Below, piece by piece: positions 54,348 through 64,000 of a stretch of DNA of 64,000 nucleotides. The translations under genes were made by a program, and so were the position numbers. The DNA lies in the NCBI GenBank assembly GCA_964478165.1, contig CAYZGU010000001.1:62001-126000 (forward strand), read 5' to 3'. Each line of letters starts with the position of its first letter. Positions within the stretch are counted from its first letter, which is position 1. The stretch is from CAYZGU01 sp964478165. GTDB taxonomy: Bacteria > Poribacteria > WGA-4E > JAJDTR01. The notes below the pieces were generated by a model. The model worked only from the letters and a program-made list of their open reading frames with translations. It had not been told where the DNA came from and ran no database searches.

Positions 54348-56093
54348 TTAGCCTGGCGGCGGCTCCCAAGCGGCCTTGGCCATCGTCTTCCAAGCGTATG
54401 GGGTTCCACTCCACCCCAAAAATAGGTATCCGATGCTCTCGCTCTTTCGTGAAGTCTTAGTCAGAATTCCGAGTTGTCGGCGCCACAGATTTATGTTTTT
54501 CGAATTTCCACGCGAAGGGCCTGCGATAATGTTGTAGCCCTGAGCAACAAGTGACTGGGCATGCGCGCGAATCTCACGCCGCCCATCGTCACCTTCCTTA
54601 TACACCCAGACCACCGGAATCATCCATTTTGGAATTAGAGACCGTAGATGGCCATAGTCCATTCCTCGTGCCAAAGTATATCCGCCTTGCATCATATCGT
54701 AATGGATGAGCACCTTAGGCTTAGGCACCATCTCCTGTGTGTACCCCACGACACGTAGGGCGTCTTCCGCATAGAGTTCGCTAGGGGTTTTTCCACTGTC
54801 CAAGCAACGGCTGTCCAAACATAGAATTCGTGTTTCATCCCGACTGACAGAGATGTATTCTGGCTGAAATAAGCGCATGTAGTGATGAACTCTCGGCCGT
54901 TCTACCGCATCTAGATGCTCGCGTTCCATAGGACAATATCCTGGATCCCACTTGTATTCGCCCACCGCATCGTAGGAAACCAGAACTGTCTGCCCGTCAC
55001 CAATCAAACCTCTCGGAATTCTAGCAATCTTGTACCGAGGATTGTTGGGACTAAAACGATAGGCAGTGACTCCCGGTATCACCCGGTAGTCTGTACCTTC
55101 GTCATAGACAACTCGCCCCGATTTGTCCTTCACCGTGATACCAGTCCGTTTCGTGATGACAACATTCGCGTGTTCCAATGCGATGGGCACATCCCCCTTA
55201 AGAATAACGGGTTCATCTTGGTGCCATACAGCTTCTGCATAATGCGGAAATCGATGAGCATGGCCCGAAGCATGCCCCAAGCCCTGGAACTCCGGAATGA
55301 CATCGATGTGTCTTTCGGCGCACATGTCCCTAAGACGCCGCAGCAGTTCCTTGTTTTCCGGCACGTCGGAATATACAAAATGCCATTCTTGCGAATAGTA
55401 TAGGGTGTTCAGCTTGTAAGAACAGAGCCGATTCAGAACTTCTGCCAGTTCCGCCCATCGATGCTCAGGGCTTCGAACTGGCTGGTCCGGTAGCACAGAG
55501 CTGATGTACTCCCCCTCCCCAACGCATACAGCGCGGAAAGCGTAGTACGGCGTATCCTGGATATCCAACGACCTTATGAAGCGCACGGTCTTCGCCTGGT
55601 TAAAAATCTGTCGAAGGGAGTGTATGGCATAGAGAACCCCACGCGGGGTATTGGCAACCGCGTATATCCTATCCGACGTCACACGAAGCCTGTAACTCTC
55701 TTTTCCAGGCGGAGGTATCACGCCATCTTGCGCACATAACTTCCCAATAAGAGTACCCGGAGCATAGGTCCCTACTAGTATCTGTCGCGGGGCGTCCTCT
55801 CCGGACCGTGAGTTCTTATCCCAGTCTAAATCTCGTAGAATGCACTTCAAGACTCTCCATGCATGTGTAAACGCTGCGGCATGACTCTCTGGAAAAACAA
55901 CAACAATTCTACCTCCAAGCTCAAAGCTTGTATCTGATGAAAAACGACTATGGTGGGTGGGCGCAGGGATAATCTCATAACGCGAGGAATCTGTCGGCGT
56001 TTGAGCTACGACACCGGAGCTCCAAACCCAAGAGCAGAAATATACTAGCGTGAATAGGGCGACCTTGCAACAGGCTAGGATCCTATATCCCAT
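54348..56093 (-). CDS. GH20-like beta-N-acetylhexosaminidase with barrel insertion
   Basis: Predicted exported glycoside hydrolase of 581 residues. A signal peptide (hydrophobic ALFTLVYFCSWVWSSGVVA) ends near residue 31. Residues 36-180 form the GH20b-type domain (ILVGTY, ESYRLRVTSDRIYAVANTPRG, GVLYAIHSLRQIF). The barrel begins near residue 183. The Asp-Glu pair expected of GH20 is best matched by SVSRDE (residues 419-420). About 80 residues between 300 and 380 (VVITKRTG to VLVSYDAVG) look beta-rich and interrupt the barrel. The usual GGDE context is absent, so activity is uncertain. The ATG at 56093 puts the signal peptide first; the frame opens 29 codons earlier. Confidence 0.78.
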   Translation of the reverse strand: MGYRILACCKVALFTLVYFCSWVWSSGVVAQTPTDSSRYEIIPAPTHHSRFSSDTSFELGGRIVVVFPESHAAAFTHAWRVLKCILRDLDWDKNSRSGEDAPRQILVGTYAPGTLIGKLCAQDGVIPPPGKESYRLRVTSDRIYAVANTPRGVLYAIHSLRQIFNQAKTVRFIRSLDIQDTPYYAFRAVCVGEGEYISSVLPDQPVRSPEHRWAELAEVLNRLCSYKLNTLYYSQEWHFVYSDVPENKELLRRLRDMCAERHIDVIPEFQGLGHASGHAHRFPHYAEAVWHQDEPVILKGDVPIALEHANVVITKRTGITVKDKSGRVVYDEGTDYRVIPGVTAYRFSPNNPRYKIARIPRGLIGDGQTVLVSYDAVGEYKWDPGYCPMEREHLDAVERPRVHHYMRLFQPEYISVSRDETRILCLDSRCLDSGKTPSELYAEDALRVVGYTQEMVPKPKVLIHYDMMQGGYTLARGMDYGHLRSLIPKWMIPVVWVYKEGDDGRREIRAHAQSLVAQGYNIIAGPSRGNSKNINLWRRQLGILTKTSRKSESIGYLFLGWSGTPYAWKTMAKAAWEPPPG

Positions 56094-56317
56094 CGAATTC
56101 CCATTTCTAATGCAGACTGTTTCGCTTTTCGAACATCTAAACAGAGTTAATTCTGAAAAAGATTCACTAAGAATTCCCATATACTCATATGCTATCTGAA
56201 AACTTGAAATCCCGTTGGGAAGTCAGTACCTCGAGAAATCTGGCCTTAGGAGTACAAATCTAATACCTAATCCAGACTCCCATCCATAATTAAATTAAGA
56301 ATCCGTTCCGCGACTGA

Positions 56318-57247
56318 CTAGCCTCGCTCAACACCTTCTGCATATGGCTTCAGACACGCATAGACAAATCCATTCGCTGGGGTAGGTATTCCCAGCTCGC
56401 GACCATAGCGCACAACAGCCCCATTTAGAGCATCTAACTCAATTCGATCTCCACGTTCAAGACCCACCAGCATTGATGGTTTGAAGTGCGGCAAAAGTGC
56501 ATTGAACATACCCAAACATGCATCAATCGCTTCATCGGCAAGATCCACGCGCTTTGCCCGTGCTATCTGGACAACTTCACTTACAAGTTGGTGAGTCAAT
56601 TCGCCCGTTTCTGGCATACCGCGTGAAACATCCTCTTTGCTCCCCCTTACGACACAACAAATATTGGCTCCGCAGATGGCGGCAAGCTTCTGCCACATAC
56701 CAGCTAAGATGTTTGATGACGCCTTGCCACTCAGCCCATCGATACCCAATATCTGTTCAGCAGCTTCGACGCGTGCTGACATACTACCGTCCTGTTCCCC
56801 AAATTCAAAGACACCGTGTTCGCCGATTCGCTCAATCACACCAGGAGCAACTACGTGCGCAGTCATGCTCATCAGACCACCAAAAACATGCTCGGCACCA
56901 ATAATCTCGTTGATAATTCTGATGTGGTCAACGCCATTGAGCACAGGCACAATAATAGTTGAGCGACCAATCATAGGCTTCATCTCCTCAGCAGCCGCAA
57001 CTAGGTCATAGTTCTTCACACCAAGCACGATTAGATCAACGGGACCAACCTCTGAGGGAGTGTTAGTCGCCTTAACAACAGGCAGATGAAAAGTTCCAGT
57101 GACACTCCTTACCTCAAGGCCATTCTTGTGAAGGCCTTCGAGCCGTGCATGTCTAACAATAAAAGTAACGTCGTTACCTGCATGAACCAATCGACCGCCA
57201 ATGTAACCACCCAAACCACCAGCTCCCATGATTGCAATCTTCATCAT
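56318..57247 (-). CDS. 2-dehydropantoate 2-reductase family protein (PanE/ApbA)
   Basis: NADPH-dependent ketopantoate reductase-like protein of 309 residues. The N-terminal loop is MGAGGLGGYIGGRLVHAG. PVDLIVLGVKNYDL and PVLNGVDHI give the family strand-loop pattern, and the catalytic Lys is in ILAGMWQKLAAICG. The C-terminal helical domain contains SMLVGLERGDRIELDALNG, close to the usual PSM-D-GRPTE-D motif. Two adjacent ATGs follow GGAGGG; either could start. Pantothenate genes are not nearby, and many PanE-like proteins reduce other 2-keto acids. Confidence 0.88.
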   Translation of the reverse strand: MMKIAIMGAGGLGGYIGGRLVHAGNDVTFIVRHARLEGLHKNGLEVRSVTGTFHLPVVKATNTPSEVGPVDLIVLGVKNYDLVAAAEEMKPMIGRSTIIVPVLNGVDHIRIINEIIGAEHVFGGLMSMTAHVVAPGVIERIGEHGVFEFGEQDGSMSARVEAAEQILGIDGLSGKASSNILAGMWQKLAAICGANICCVVRGSKEDVSRGMPETGELTHQLVSEVVQIARAKRVDLADEAIDACLGMFNALLPHFKPSMLVGLERGDRIELDALNGAVVRYGRELGIPTPANGFVYACLKPYAEGVERG

Positions 57248-58426
57248 CCCTCCATCAACGTATCAACGCCCCTACTGCGCGAAACACATTCGCTTAACAT
57301 ACCGGCAGCCAAAAATCAAGATGGCGAATTATACTTGCTTTCACCCGTTGAAGCAACAACAATCGTAGAAGGACCTATGCACAAAAAATCCATCTTCTTT
57401 GTGCATTCAAATTTGTCCTTTTCTTCGATTTCGGCCTTGATAGTATCCCCGTCCGTGCACGTCCGTTCACTCGCCCATTCAGAATCTCCTCGCACACGGA
57501 TTCAAGTCGGCCGATCAATCTGTATGTCGTCTCTATTAAGCCTGTACCCGCATCTGAGTGCCAAAGCAGTCGCCTCAATGCGAACGCGGAAATCCAAAAC
57601 TTTCCTGCCGATGTCCACATTCGAGACTCGTATTCCATTGCCAAGGCGCCTCGGTATAATGCAGCTATCTATGCCACCGACATCAGCTGCGACATGGAAC
57701 GGCCGTACGATTCCAACATAGATTAGAAAACACATCAACCGGTCCCGAATTATTCAGCCTTAGGAGACACTCTTATGTCCGGCGCGGGTTTCTATGTCGC
57801 TTGGTCGAAACCCTAATAGATCGGCTTCTGATCCTTCTATCACCAGATGCTCTCGGAGAATTGAGTTCCCCGTGGTTGCAGCGTTCCGTGTCATGATGTC
57901 CATATCACATCAACCGATAACGGAATGACCAAACACTGCTGACCCAGTAGATTACTGTACCAAACATAAAAAAGATCAAATCTCTAAGAAACGCATACGG
58001 AACAATGCTGTAGGCCCGTTCGCGTCAGTTGGAATTGCGGAAAACAAGAAACCAACGTGACTAGTGAAGTTTTGAGCTGCACCAGTGTTTTTCAGTACAT
58101 GCTGTCAACGCCATTCGATATGCGGCACAGACCTGAAACCTGTAGGCAAGAAGGGCGTTTGCAAAACTGGAAGATGAGATACGAGACATAGCAACGAAAC
58201 TGAAGAACACACCAACAACAATTATAACAAAAACACGTGACTACAAACGAAGGGATATTGCCGCTATCCGTACCAAGGAGAAAAAATAAGCATAGAAAGT
58301 ATCAAACCGAAAGCAGACATATAGCTATGGCGTTAAAAAGAAAGACCACAAATAATACCTCCCTCATTGGCATAAGAATAGCTTTCAATCTCATCCACGA
58401 CCGCGTTACTCTCAAAAACATGTTTT
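57248..58426. other. Gap containing a possible decayed minus-strand gene
   Basis: About 1.2 kb with no assignable gene. From about 57738 to 57316 the minus strand reads as two protein-like segments in one frame separated by a single TGA (57504-57502). The upstream segment includes GNGIRVSNVDIGRKVLDFRV and the downstream one GDTIKAEIEEKDKFECT. I cannot name a family. The remainder, to 58426, is AT-rich without features. Confidence 0.35.
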
Positions 58427-59215
58427 CTACTTAAGAAATTTACCAGGAATACGTGACTGAGGATACTCTCCATCTGGGTCCCTATTAGCAATAATCTCAG
58501 GGATGTCGCCTTGCCAATAGGTGGGGACTGTAGTGCTATGACGCTTGTGCCAGGCAAGGATTAGCGTCCTTCGTTCATCTGTCAAGTTTCTGTGGGCAGC
58601 GTGCAGGAGCCGGGCATCCGCCAAGACAAGTGAGCCCGCCGAAGCACACACGTTGACTTGATCTGGATGATTGCTGAACATGATGGGATGGTCCTCCTCT
58701 ATAAATCTGGCACCTTGTTCATGAGCAGGAACAAGGCGATCATGTAATGGGATTCGCTTGTGATGAGTGCCAGGGATGACTTTGAGACACCCGTTTTCCA
58801 TCGTTGTATCGGTCAAATAGAAATTCAGAAATATGGTCTGAGGCCAGGGCGAGCAGCTGATAGGATCGTCCCACGCCATCCAATCTTGATGCCAATAGAG
58901 CGCAGGTTCGCCCGGATCCTTCGTCAGGATAATAATTCCACCCGTGCTCTCAAAATCCCCGAATCCCAGTTGTTCAAGTGCTTGACGTGACTGTCTCCAC
59001 TCGAGCAATTTCTGAATGATTTCGTTTTCTGCACTCTGCACAGAAACATGTTGGCCCTGATACCTATGGTCGGGACGTGGTTCATGTGCCTTAATTAGAC
59101 GCTCCGTTTCTTCGCGGAGTTCTTGCAGAAAATCTTGTGTCAAGATGTCGTTAATTACGCAGAAACCATCGCGAACGAGCTGTTCGCGTTTCTCCATCGC
59201 TATCTGTGGTATCAT
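58427..59215 (-). CDS. Phytanoyl-CoA dioxygenase family protein
   Basis: Fe(II)/2-oxoglutarate-dependent dioxygenase of 262 residues. The metal triad is HQD (His109 and Asp111 in LYWHQDWMAWDDP) with a distal His near 205 in DARLLHAAHRN. The 2-oxoglutarate-binding Arg follows in TDERRTLIL. The N-terminal helices (LVRDGFCVINDILTQDFLQE) match the family. Substrates range from fatty acyl-CoA to small metabolites and natural products; the context does not settle it. The start ATG lacks a clear ribosome binding site. Confidence 0.92.
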   Translation of the reverse strand: MIPQIAMEKREQLVRDGFCVINDILTQDFLQELREETERLIKAHEPRPDHRYQGQHVSVQSAENEIIQKLLEWRQSRQALEQLGFGDFESTGGIIILTKDPGEPALYWHQDWMAWDDPISCSPWPQTIFLNFYLTDTTMENGCLKVIPGTHHKRIPLHDRLVPAHEQGARFIEEDHPIMFSNHPDQVNVCASAGSLVLADARLLHAAHRNLTDERRTLILAWHKRHSTTVPTYWQGDIPEIIANRDPDGEYPQSRIPGKFLK

Positions 59216-59507
59216 ACCAGTCTAATGCCCCTCATCAATTGGAGATGTGCAGTTGATGTTTCTTTTCCATAAAACTCTTCTACCTAACCTGCTGATGGCA
59301 GCAAACCCGCTTCTCTCTAGAAACATCAACATAATTGAATGTCTCATGACACAATTGAGCGCAGATGTACTGATTTTTCGCTATCATTCGCCACAAGCGT
59401 GCGCTCCATTCAGGGCATTGTGTTTCCCTAAACGTAATTTACACACACAGCATCTTAGAAGTAACACAGGGGACCGAGCACTCGTCCGAAACACGGATTT
59501 AATTCAA

Positions 59508-59699
59508 CTATTGCGCTTGCGGAATAATACTGGTGAGATCGGCTAACGCCCCTCGGAACACAAATGTCCATCTACAATACTTGGCCTCCGTGGTATTACC
59601 CTGTCCTAGGAGTGTTGCGTTGTCCCCATTCTTTGGATTAACCTCCATCGTATCGTCCAGTAAGCCTTCAAAACCCGGATTCCGATCGCGAAATCCCAT
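59508..59699 (-). pseudogene. Possible gene remnant of unknown family
   Basis: A 63-codon frame in the 555-base gap between the PhyH and aspartylglucosaminidase genes. It reads like real protein (GLLDDTMEVNPKNGDNATLL, then EAKYCRWTFVFRGALADLTS) and ends in a stop. No start context or upstream continuation is convincing. It may be the C-terminal part of a lost gene. The rest of 59216-59771 shows nothing recognisable. Confidence 0.3.
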
Positions 59700-59771
59700 G
59701 GGTCGACAAACGATTCAAGGCGCTGTTCACCCCAAAGCCCTCGACTATCTAATCGAGGCACCACAAACTAG

Positions 59772-60704
59772 CTATGGCGCTACCATGTCAGCGACAGTGG
59801 GTTCGCTCATCTCCTCGGTCATGTAGACATAACGCTCGTTGGGCCGGTGTGAATATCCCACATGGTGGCCACATCGATCAACAGCAACAATCGCAATATG
59901 ATTTGTTAAAGGATCATCCAGGTCGCGCAAATCTCTCAGCGCTTCGCAGGTAGCGTCGGAAATACTCATACCCAATTTCATGTAAAGCACAATGCTGCGC
60001 GTGGCAGAGGTCCGCAAAACAACTTCGCCTGTACCTGTTGAGGTGGCGGCTCCCCAACGATTATCGGCATAGCCACCGGCCCCAATGACTGGTGAATCGC
60101 CTAACCGGCCCGGATAACTCCATGGCCAGCCGCTGGTGCTGACTGCCGTTGCCAGATTACCATCTCCGTCCTGAGCAATAAAGTTAACTGTTCCATGTGG
60201 CTCCACCGTCGGCCATCCAGCCATTGGCTGATTCAGCGCTCCCACAAGCCCTCGTAAGTTCCCAAAAGATTCCAGTTCGGTTGGTTCCATATGGGGATAG
60301 TTTCGTACAATCTCCTGACGCCATGTTTCTTCTGATTCACTGGTCAGAAGATTCTCGTACTCGCACCCAATTTCACGGGCGAGGCGCTCTGCTCCATCTC
60401 CGACGAGAAATACATGCGGGGTTTCCTGCATTACATACCGTGCCAATGTAATCGCATGCACATATCCCTGCACCGAACCGACCGCACCAGCATCCAATGT
60501 TTTTCCATCCATGATGGCTGCATCGAGACGTACCTCACCAAGCAAATTAGGCAAACCACCCAAGCCGACGCTCTGGTCCTTGGTGTTCCTTTCAACATCA
60601 CGAGTTCCGGCTTCAACGGCATCCAATGCACTATTACCAGATTTAAGGACCTCCATCGCGTTCGTAATGCCTATTCTTCCATTGAAGCTACTCAGGACTA
60701 TCAC
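59772..60704 (-). CDS. N4-(beta-N-acetylglucosaminyl)-L-asparaginase (asparaginase 2 family)
   Basis: Ntn hydrolase that cleaves the GlcNAc-asparagine bond or isoaspartyl peptides. The catalytic Thr begins the beta chain at EPH-GTVNFIAQDGDGN (Thr near residue 172). The conserved substrate loop is GRLGDSPVIGAGGYADN, with ATSTGTGE following. The GTG at 60704 is preferred: AAGGAG lies six bases upstream and the family motif VLSSFNG begins there; the frame extends 20 codons further. No signal peptide is seen. In company with GH20 and sialidase-like genes it fits degradation of N-linked glycopeptides, which is inference. Confidence 0.9.
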   Translation of the reverse strand: MIVLSSFNGRIGITNAMEVLKSGNSALDAVEAGTRDVERNTKDQSVGLGGLPNLLGEVRLDAAIMDGKTLDAGAVGSVQGYVHAITLARYVMQETPHVFLVGDGAERLAREIGCEYENLLTSESEETWRQEIVRNYPHMEPTELESFGNLRGLVGALNQPMAGWPTVEPHGTVNFIAQDGDGNLATAVSTSGWPWSYPGRLGDSPVIGAGGYADNRWGAATSTGTGEVVLRTSATRSIVLYMKLGMSISDATCEALRDLRDLDDPLTNHIAIVAVDRCGHHVGYSHRPNERYVYMTEEMSEPTVADMVAP

Positions 60705-61434
60705 GCCATTCTCCTTACCATATTTTAGGCTTTCCCAAACTAATCGTTGAAGTTCAAGCAGCAAGACCAGAGATCAAATACGCATTTCTACCTTTGCCTT
60801 CCGGACTCGACAACCTCCTCCATTTTAACCCTATTCTAGCATCAACAAACGAACCGCCTAAGCACTTCGCGGGTGATAATGCATTTTTAATCCCGCGGAT
60901 AGTGGGTTTGAGAAATGCACGGGGTCGACGTAAAAAATACCATTTAAGGTGTAGCCCCAAAGGACGGTCGGATGAGGTGCTGATTGCTATTTTCAGATGA
61001 AAACCAGATTCTTCGCGCACATACATATCGAGTGCTACAACATATCACGGCCTCACAACACTCGAAAATTTCAGTGCTCGCCATTGAGATATTCGAACCA
61101 TCAAACATTGATTGTTACATTATCACAACGAGCTAAAATTTGACCGACTCAGTTATGTCGGAAACATCACTTTGTAGCGATTCTTCCGCCCTTATAGCTT
61201 CCTACTAATTCGGGTTGACTATGCATCCACACGCAAGATGAAGAATGAAAACTCGCGATCGAAATTTGATACGGCAAACTAGGAAACGCATTGCGGATAC
61301 TCGGATTCGAATTCGTCGAAAACATCGCTAGATTGGGATAGTACAGTCAACTACGTCATCTTCGCCGCTCTTGAGTCTCGGCACCTCTGGAAATCATTGC
61401 CCCAATATTCGAATCCTGTATCTGTAGAGTCAGC
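60705..61434. other. Intergenic stretch without assignable gene
   Basis: About 730 bases. A 90-codon minus-strand frame (61026-60754) overlaps the asparaginase start in another frame. It holds protein-like text (WYFLRRPRAFLKPTIRGIKN) but cannot be assigned. It may be the end of a lost gene. Confidence 0.4.
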
Positions 61435-62928
61435 TCAATCCACGTAAGGCGGCATCGCATCCGAGTCGCCAAGTTGAAATCCAAACAAGGTGGCTTTGTG
61501 AAGGTGAAATCGAATCTTGACAACGTGCCCTATTTTTCCGCCTGCGCAACTTGTCTGGCCGAAGTCCCCAATAAGATCGTCCCGCCCCCACGAAAATCGG
61601 AGACAGCCAAAATCGTCCACATGAACTCGGCTTTCGTCTCGGCCCCAACCAGGTATGAGTGCCCCGTAATGATCCACAAGTTCGGCACAAATCGATCCGC
61701 CATCCATCACTGCAGCAACTATCTTAAGACCGCCCTTCCCGTAGTTGCACAACCATCGGGTTTCAACCATCCCGTCGAGAGTGGCGTGCAGACCACAGAA
61801 GTGTCCCCAGGGAAGTCGAGCTAGTCCCGTCACTGATCTTGGCAACTCGCCTTTCGCATGACATCCCTTCTGCATAGGCATACCACGATCTGATCCGTGT
61901 TCGCTGTTTGTCCCCTCATAGTAGATAAAACACTCGCTCACACGCTCCAGTATCGCAAGCGGACGCAGCATACGACTATCTGGATCGCCCGCGCTCCCAA
62001 GCGGCAAAAATTCAGTCCCAGGCATTGCCCGGTGGTAATGAACACCATCACGTGAGTATACAAGTTCATTAGTCATCGGAGAGTACGACGGGTTATTATG
62101 ATACACCCATAACAAACCAATCCGCCATGAATCGATGGCCACGGCTGTCAAACCGTAGAATTCCACCCATTCGTCGTCGCCTACATCTGGCGTAAGCAAC
62201 ATTCGCGGATAAGTCCAGTGGTCGAAATCATCGCTCACTGAATGACCGATGAAGCGGCGTTTCGGATGGGTTCGTGGTCGAAGAAAAGCCACCCACTTGC
62301 CAGAATCGCGATCTCGATGTGGGAACACACAATCGGCATCGGTCATATCGCATGTACTCGCCACGAGCTTCGGCGGAGTCCAGCGCAGACCATCGGCTGA
62401 GTAGGCAACACAGACTCCCATGATATCTTCGGATATATCTTGAACAGCAGAGGTAGCACACCAGTCGAATCCAAGCCCCTTATAACGCCTGCCAGGATCT
62501 GGGTCATCAGGATCCTTGACAACGTTGAACAACGGACCGTCCGCTGCACCTTTCGCTTCGAACAGAATGTTATTCTCACGAGTACCCTCAAACTCAAATT
62601 GTCCGACATTCGGCCTCGTCCATTCGAAACCATGTTTGCTCTCGGCATAACATACGAAATTTCGCTGTCCACCGGTGTTCCGATCAGACAAAGGAATTGA
62701 CTCGTTCTGAGGCAAATCCTGGTTAGTAGTTGTGGCCACACTGGCGCGGTACCACATCTTAAATTTTTGTTCTTCCGAATCGAAGAGGATTGGACCTGAC
62801 CCCGCGAAATCCCCCTCCCACGGCATAATCGGCTTAAGAACGGGTTCTGTGTTCTTTCGGGGCCGGCCAAGCGTGCGCTGGACTCCGGATGTTCGATCCA
62901 CCCACGTGTCATCAAACAAAAATTCCAT
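61435..62928 (-). CDS. Five-bladed-propeller glycosidase-like protein (GH32/43-like fold), function unknown
   Basis: A 497-residue protein with repeated blade motifs like those of GH32/GH43/GH130-type propellers: FDSEEQKFKMWYRASV, YAESKHGFEWTRPNVG, VAYSADGLRWTPPKLV, DRDSGKWVAFLRPRTHP, HSVSDDFDHWTYPRML and VYSRDGVHYHRAMP. A C-terminal beta-sandwich-like region follows residue 350, as in GH32. No signal peptide is present. The start is set at the ATG of MEFLFDDTWVDRT with AAGGAG upstream. Catalytic Asp and Glu residues cannot be placed with confidence. Similar proteins are common next to sugar-catabolic genes in Planctomycetes and Poribacteria-like genomes. Confidence 0.75.
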   Translation of the reverse strand: MEFLFDDTWVDRTSGVQRTLGRPRKNTEPVLKPIMPWEGDFAGSGPILFDSEEQKFKMWYRASVATTTNQDLPQNESIPLSDRNTGGQRNFVCYAESKHGFEWTRPNVGQFEFEGTRENNILFEAKGAADGPLFNVVKDPDDPDPGRRYKGLGFDWCATSAVQDISEDIMGVCVAYSADGLRWTPPKLVASTCDMTDADCVFPHRDRDSGKWVAFLRPRTHPKRRFIGHSVSDDFDHWTYPRMLLTPDVGDDEWVEFYGLTAVAIDSWRIGLLWVYHNNPSYSPMTNELVYSRDGVHYHRAMPGTEFLPLGSAGDPDSRMLRPLAILERVSECFIYYEGTNSEHGSDRGMPMQKGCHAKGELPRSVTGLARLPWGHFCGLHATLDGMVETRWLCNYGKGGLKIVAAVMDGGSICAELVDHYGALIPGWGRDESRVHVDDFGCLRFSWGRDDLIGDFGQTSCAGGKIGHVVKIRFHLHKATLFGFQLGDSDAMPPYVD

Positions 62929-64000
62929 GGAATTCCTTCTCCTTTGCATATGCCTGGGAAGCTAACCATCGGGTAACACACCAATCGAGACGCCTTCATG
63001 ACAGGCCCATCATCTAGCCACTCAAGACCGTGACTCCTCAGCCGCATCAAATCAATCAATTCCTAGACAAGATTGTATAACTTTCTCACCTATCACGAAC
63101 ATCAAAAGAGGATTGACCAACGCTCGGCAACAAATCACAATATGCAAAGCATAGGACCGCAACGCCTTGAGTCTTCGTCCAGCCGGTCTGCGGAGCGTAT
63201 TGGTGGAAGGATGGCTTATAATCGAATCAGTCGATCGACGACAACATACTGAGCAAGTTGGCCGGGCATTCGGTCTTTTGAAGAAATGACTTAACTCTTT
63301 CGCGACAAGTTGTCGACACAAACCGAACTTACGAACCGCAAGAAACGTTAGTCAAATTACATAGTTTGTCTATCGGACTCAAAGATGCGCTTGAACAGAT
63401 ATCAGGAAATGCAAACCCGATGAATCTAATCCGCAGAATCCACACTTGCTGAACACGATAGAACAAGGGGATGAGACTCGGGAAAAAGCACAGTCAGTAG
63501 CATTAAAAAAGGTCATTAGATGTTGCACTGTGCCCTTCTCAATCGCTTATTGCGTTCAATGGTGGAAACGGGACTGACATCACCAAGTAGCAGTTCGGTC
63601 ACCAACATAATACGCTTATAATCCCATCAACAACCCGTATACGTTCCCAACAAACAACCAGACCCTATGGTTTCCTGAATGTGGTGCGCAAGGTCAGTCG
63701 ACATAACGTCTTATCCTTTCAACATTATCGCGGACGCATCCAAACCCGCGCAGATTCAACTTTCTTTTCTAGTCCGCCCTAGGCCGCGGCTAAAACTATC
63801 ACAAACTGCAAGTCGTGTCAAGCAGAACACGGAGTTCGCAGAAGCTTTTAACGAACCCGGTACAATTGAGTTCCATGACCCCACGGCCAAACAAAAATGT
63901 AAAACATCGACGGTTTTCATGTTTTCAGGAAAACCGTTCGGTGTTCGACAGTTTTGATCTCTTAACACAAGTTGCAACCTGTACAGAGTTCCATCACGAT
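62929..64000. other. Right-end stretch without recognisable gene
   Basis: About 1.07 kb to the window end. Frames are short and show no family features. A nine-base-pair inverted repeat (63910-63918 with 63929-63937, ten-base loop) lies near the edge and may terminate a gene outside the window. Confidence 0.45.

Noticed and set aside
57086..57721. Plus-strand open frame of 211 codons
   Set aside because: It overlaps the PanE-like gene antisense and has no family resemblance or ribosome binding site.
62343..63059. Minus-strand open frame of 238 codons overlapping the propeller glycosidase-like gene
   Set aside because: Alternate frame of a gene with clear blade motifs and a ribosome binding site; the alternate translation has no family resemblance.

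Overview
The window appears to be a bacterial chromosome segment with moderate GC. The first half is a gene-dense housekeeping block and the second half is a sparse, partly decayed catabolic region. Ribosomal proteins S4, S14, L24 and L36 keep zinc-type cysteine pairs. Five ribosomal genes are best explained by TTG starts. The accessory half is rich in Gfo/Idh/MocA dehydrogenases, TIM-barrel sugar isomerases, a PhyH dioxygenase, a sialidase-like protein and other glycan enzymes. That mix resembles uncultured marine or host-associated lineages such as Latescibacterota or Poribacteria, but this placement is inference and no marker here settles the phylum.

Layout. 1-7351: the end of a coiled-coil protein, a TPR lytic transglycosylase, an RsmC-like methyltransferase, a TolB-like propeller lipoprotein, a small membrane protein and an SMR/EamA transporter. 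7968-27293: one minus-strand str-S10-spc-alpha super-operon (rpsL to rplQ, 28 genes plus an unlisted-size rpmJ). It runs from a consensus promoter with an A-tract UP element to a canonical terminator. rpmD, adk, map and infA are missing from their usual places. 27901-38056: murJ, a DUF2203 gene, rsmB-thiE-thiD, a TRAP fused permease, birA and a sialidase-like gene. 40123-47467: a leaderless penicillin-acylase-type Ntn hydrolase, then a hexuronate-type group (Zn-dehydrogenase, broken sugar isomerase, tagaturonate epimerase, SDR fructuronate reductase). 48247-64000: two Gfo/Idh genes, a hydroxypyruvate-isomerase-like protein, a broken beta-propeller gene, a GH20-like enzyme, a PanE-like reductase, a PhyH dioxygenase, an aspartylglucosaminidase and a propeller glycosidase-like protein, separated by long non-coding stretches.

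How they fit together. The hexuronate genes would take tagaturonate to fructuronate to mannonate. The sialidase, GH20, aspartylglucosaminidase and propeller glycosidase suggest breakdown of glycans or glycoproteins. Two genes are clearly decayed (45601-46420 and 50099-50730), and many gaps of 0.3-2 kb show no credible gene, so gene erosion seems to be under way. I did not recognise a clearly new biological system. The most useful leads are the decayed sugar genes, the rpsL leader attenuator, the long perfect inverted repeats, the S3 repeat tail and the GH20-like protein with a barrel insertion. No rRNA, tRNA, CRISPR array or insertion sequence was recognised.
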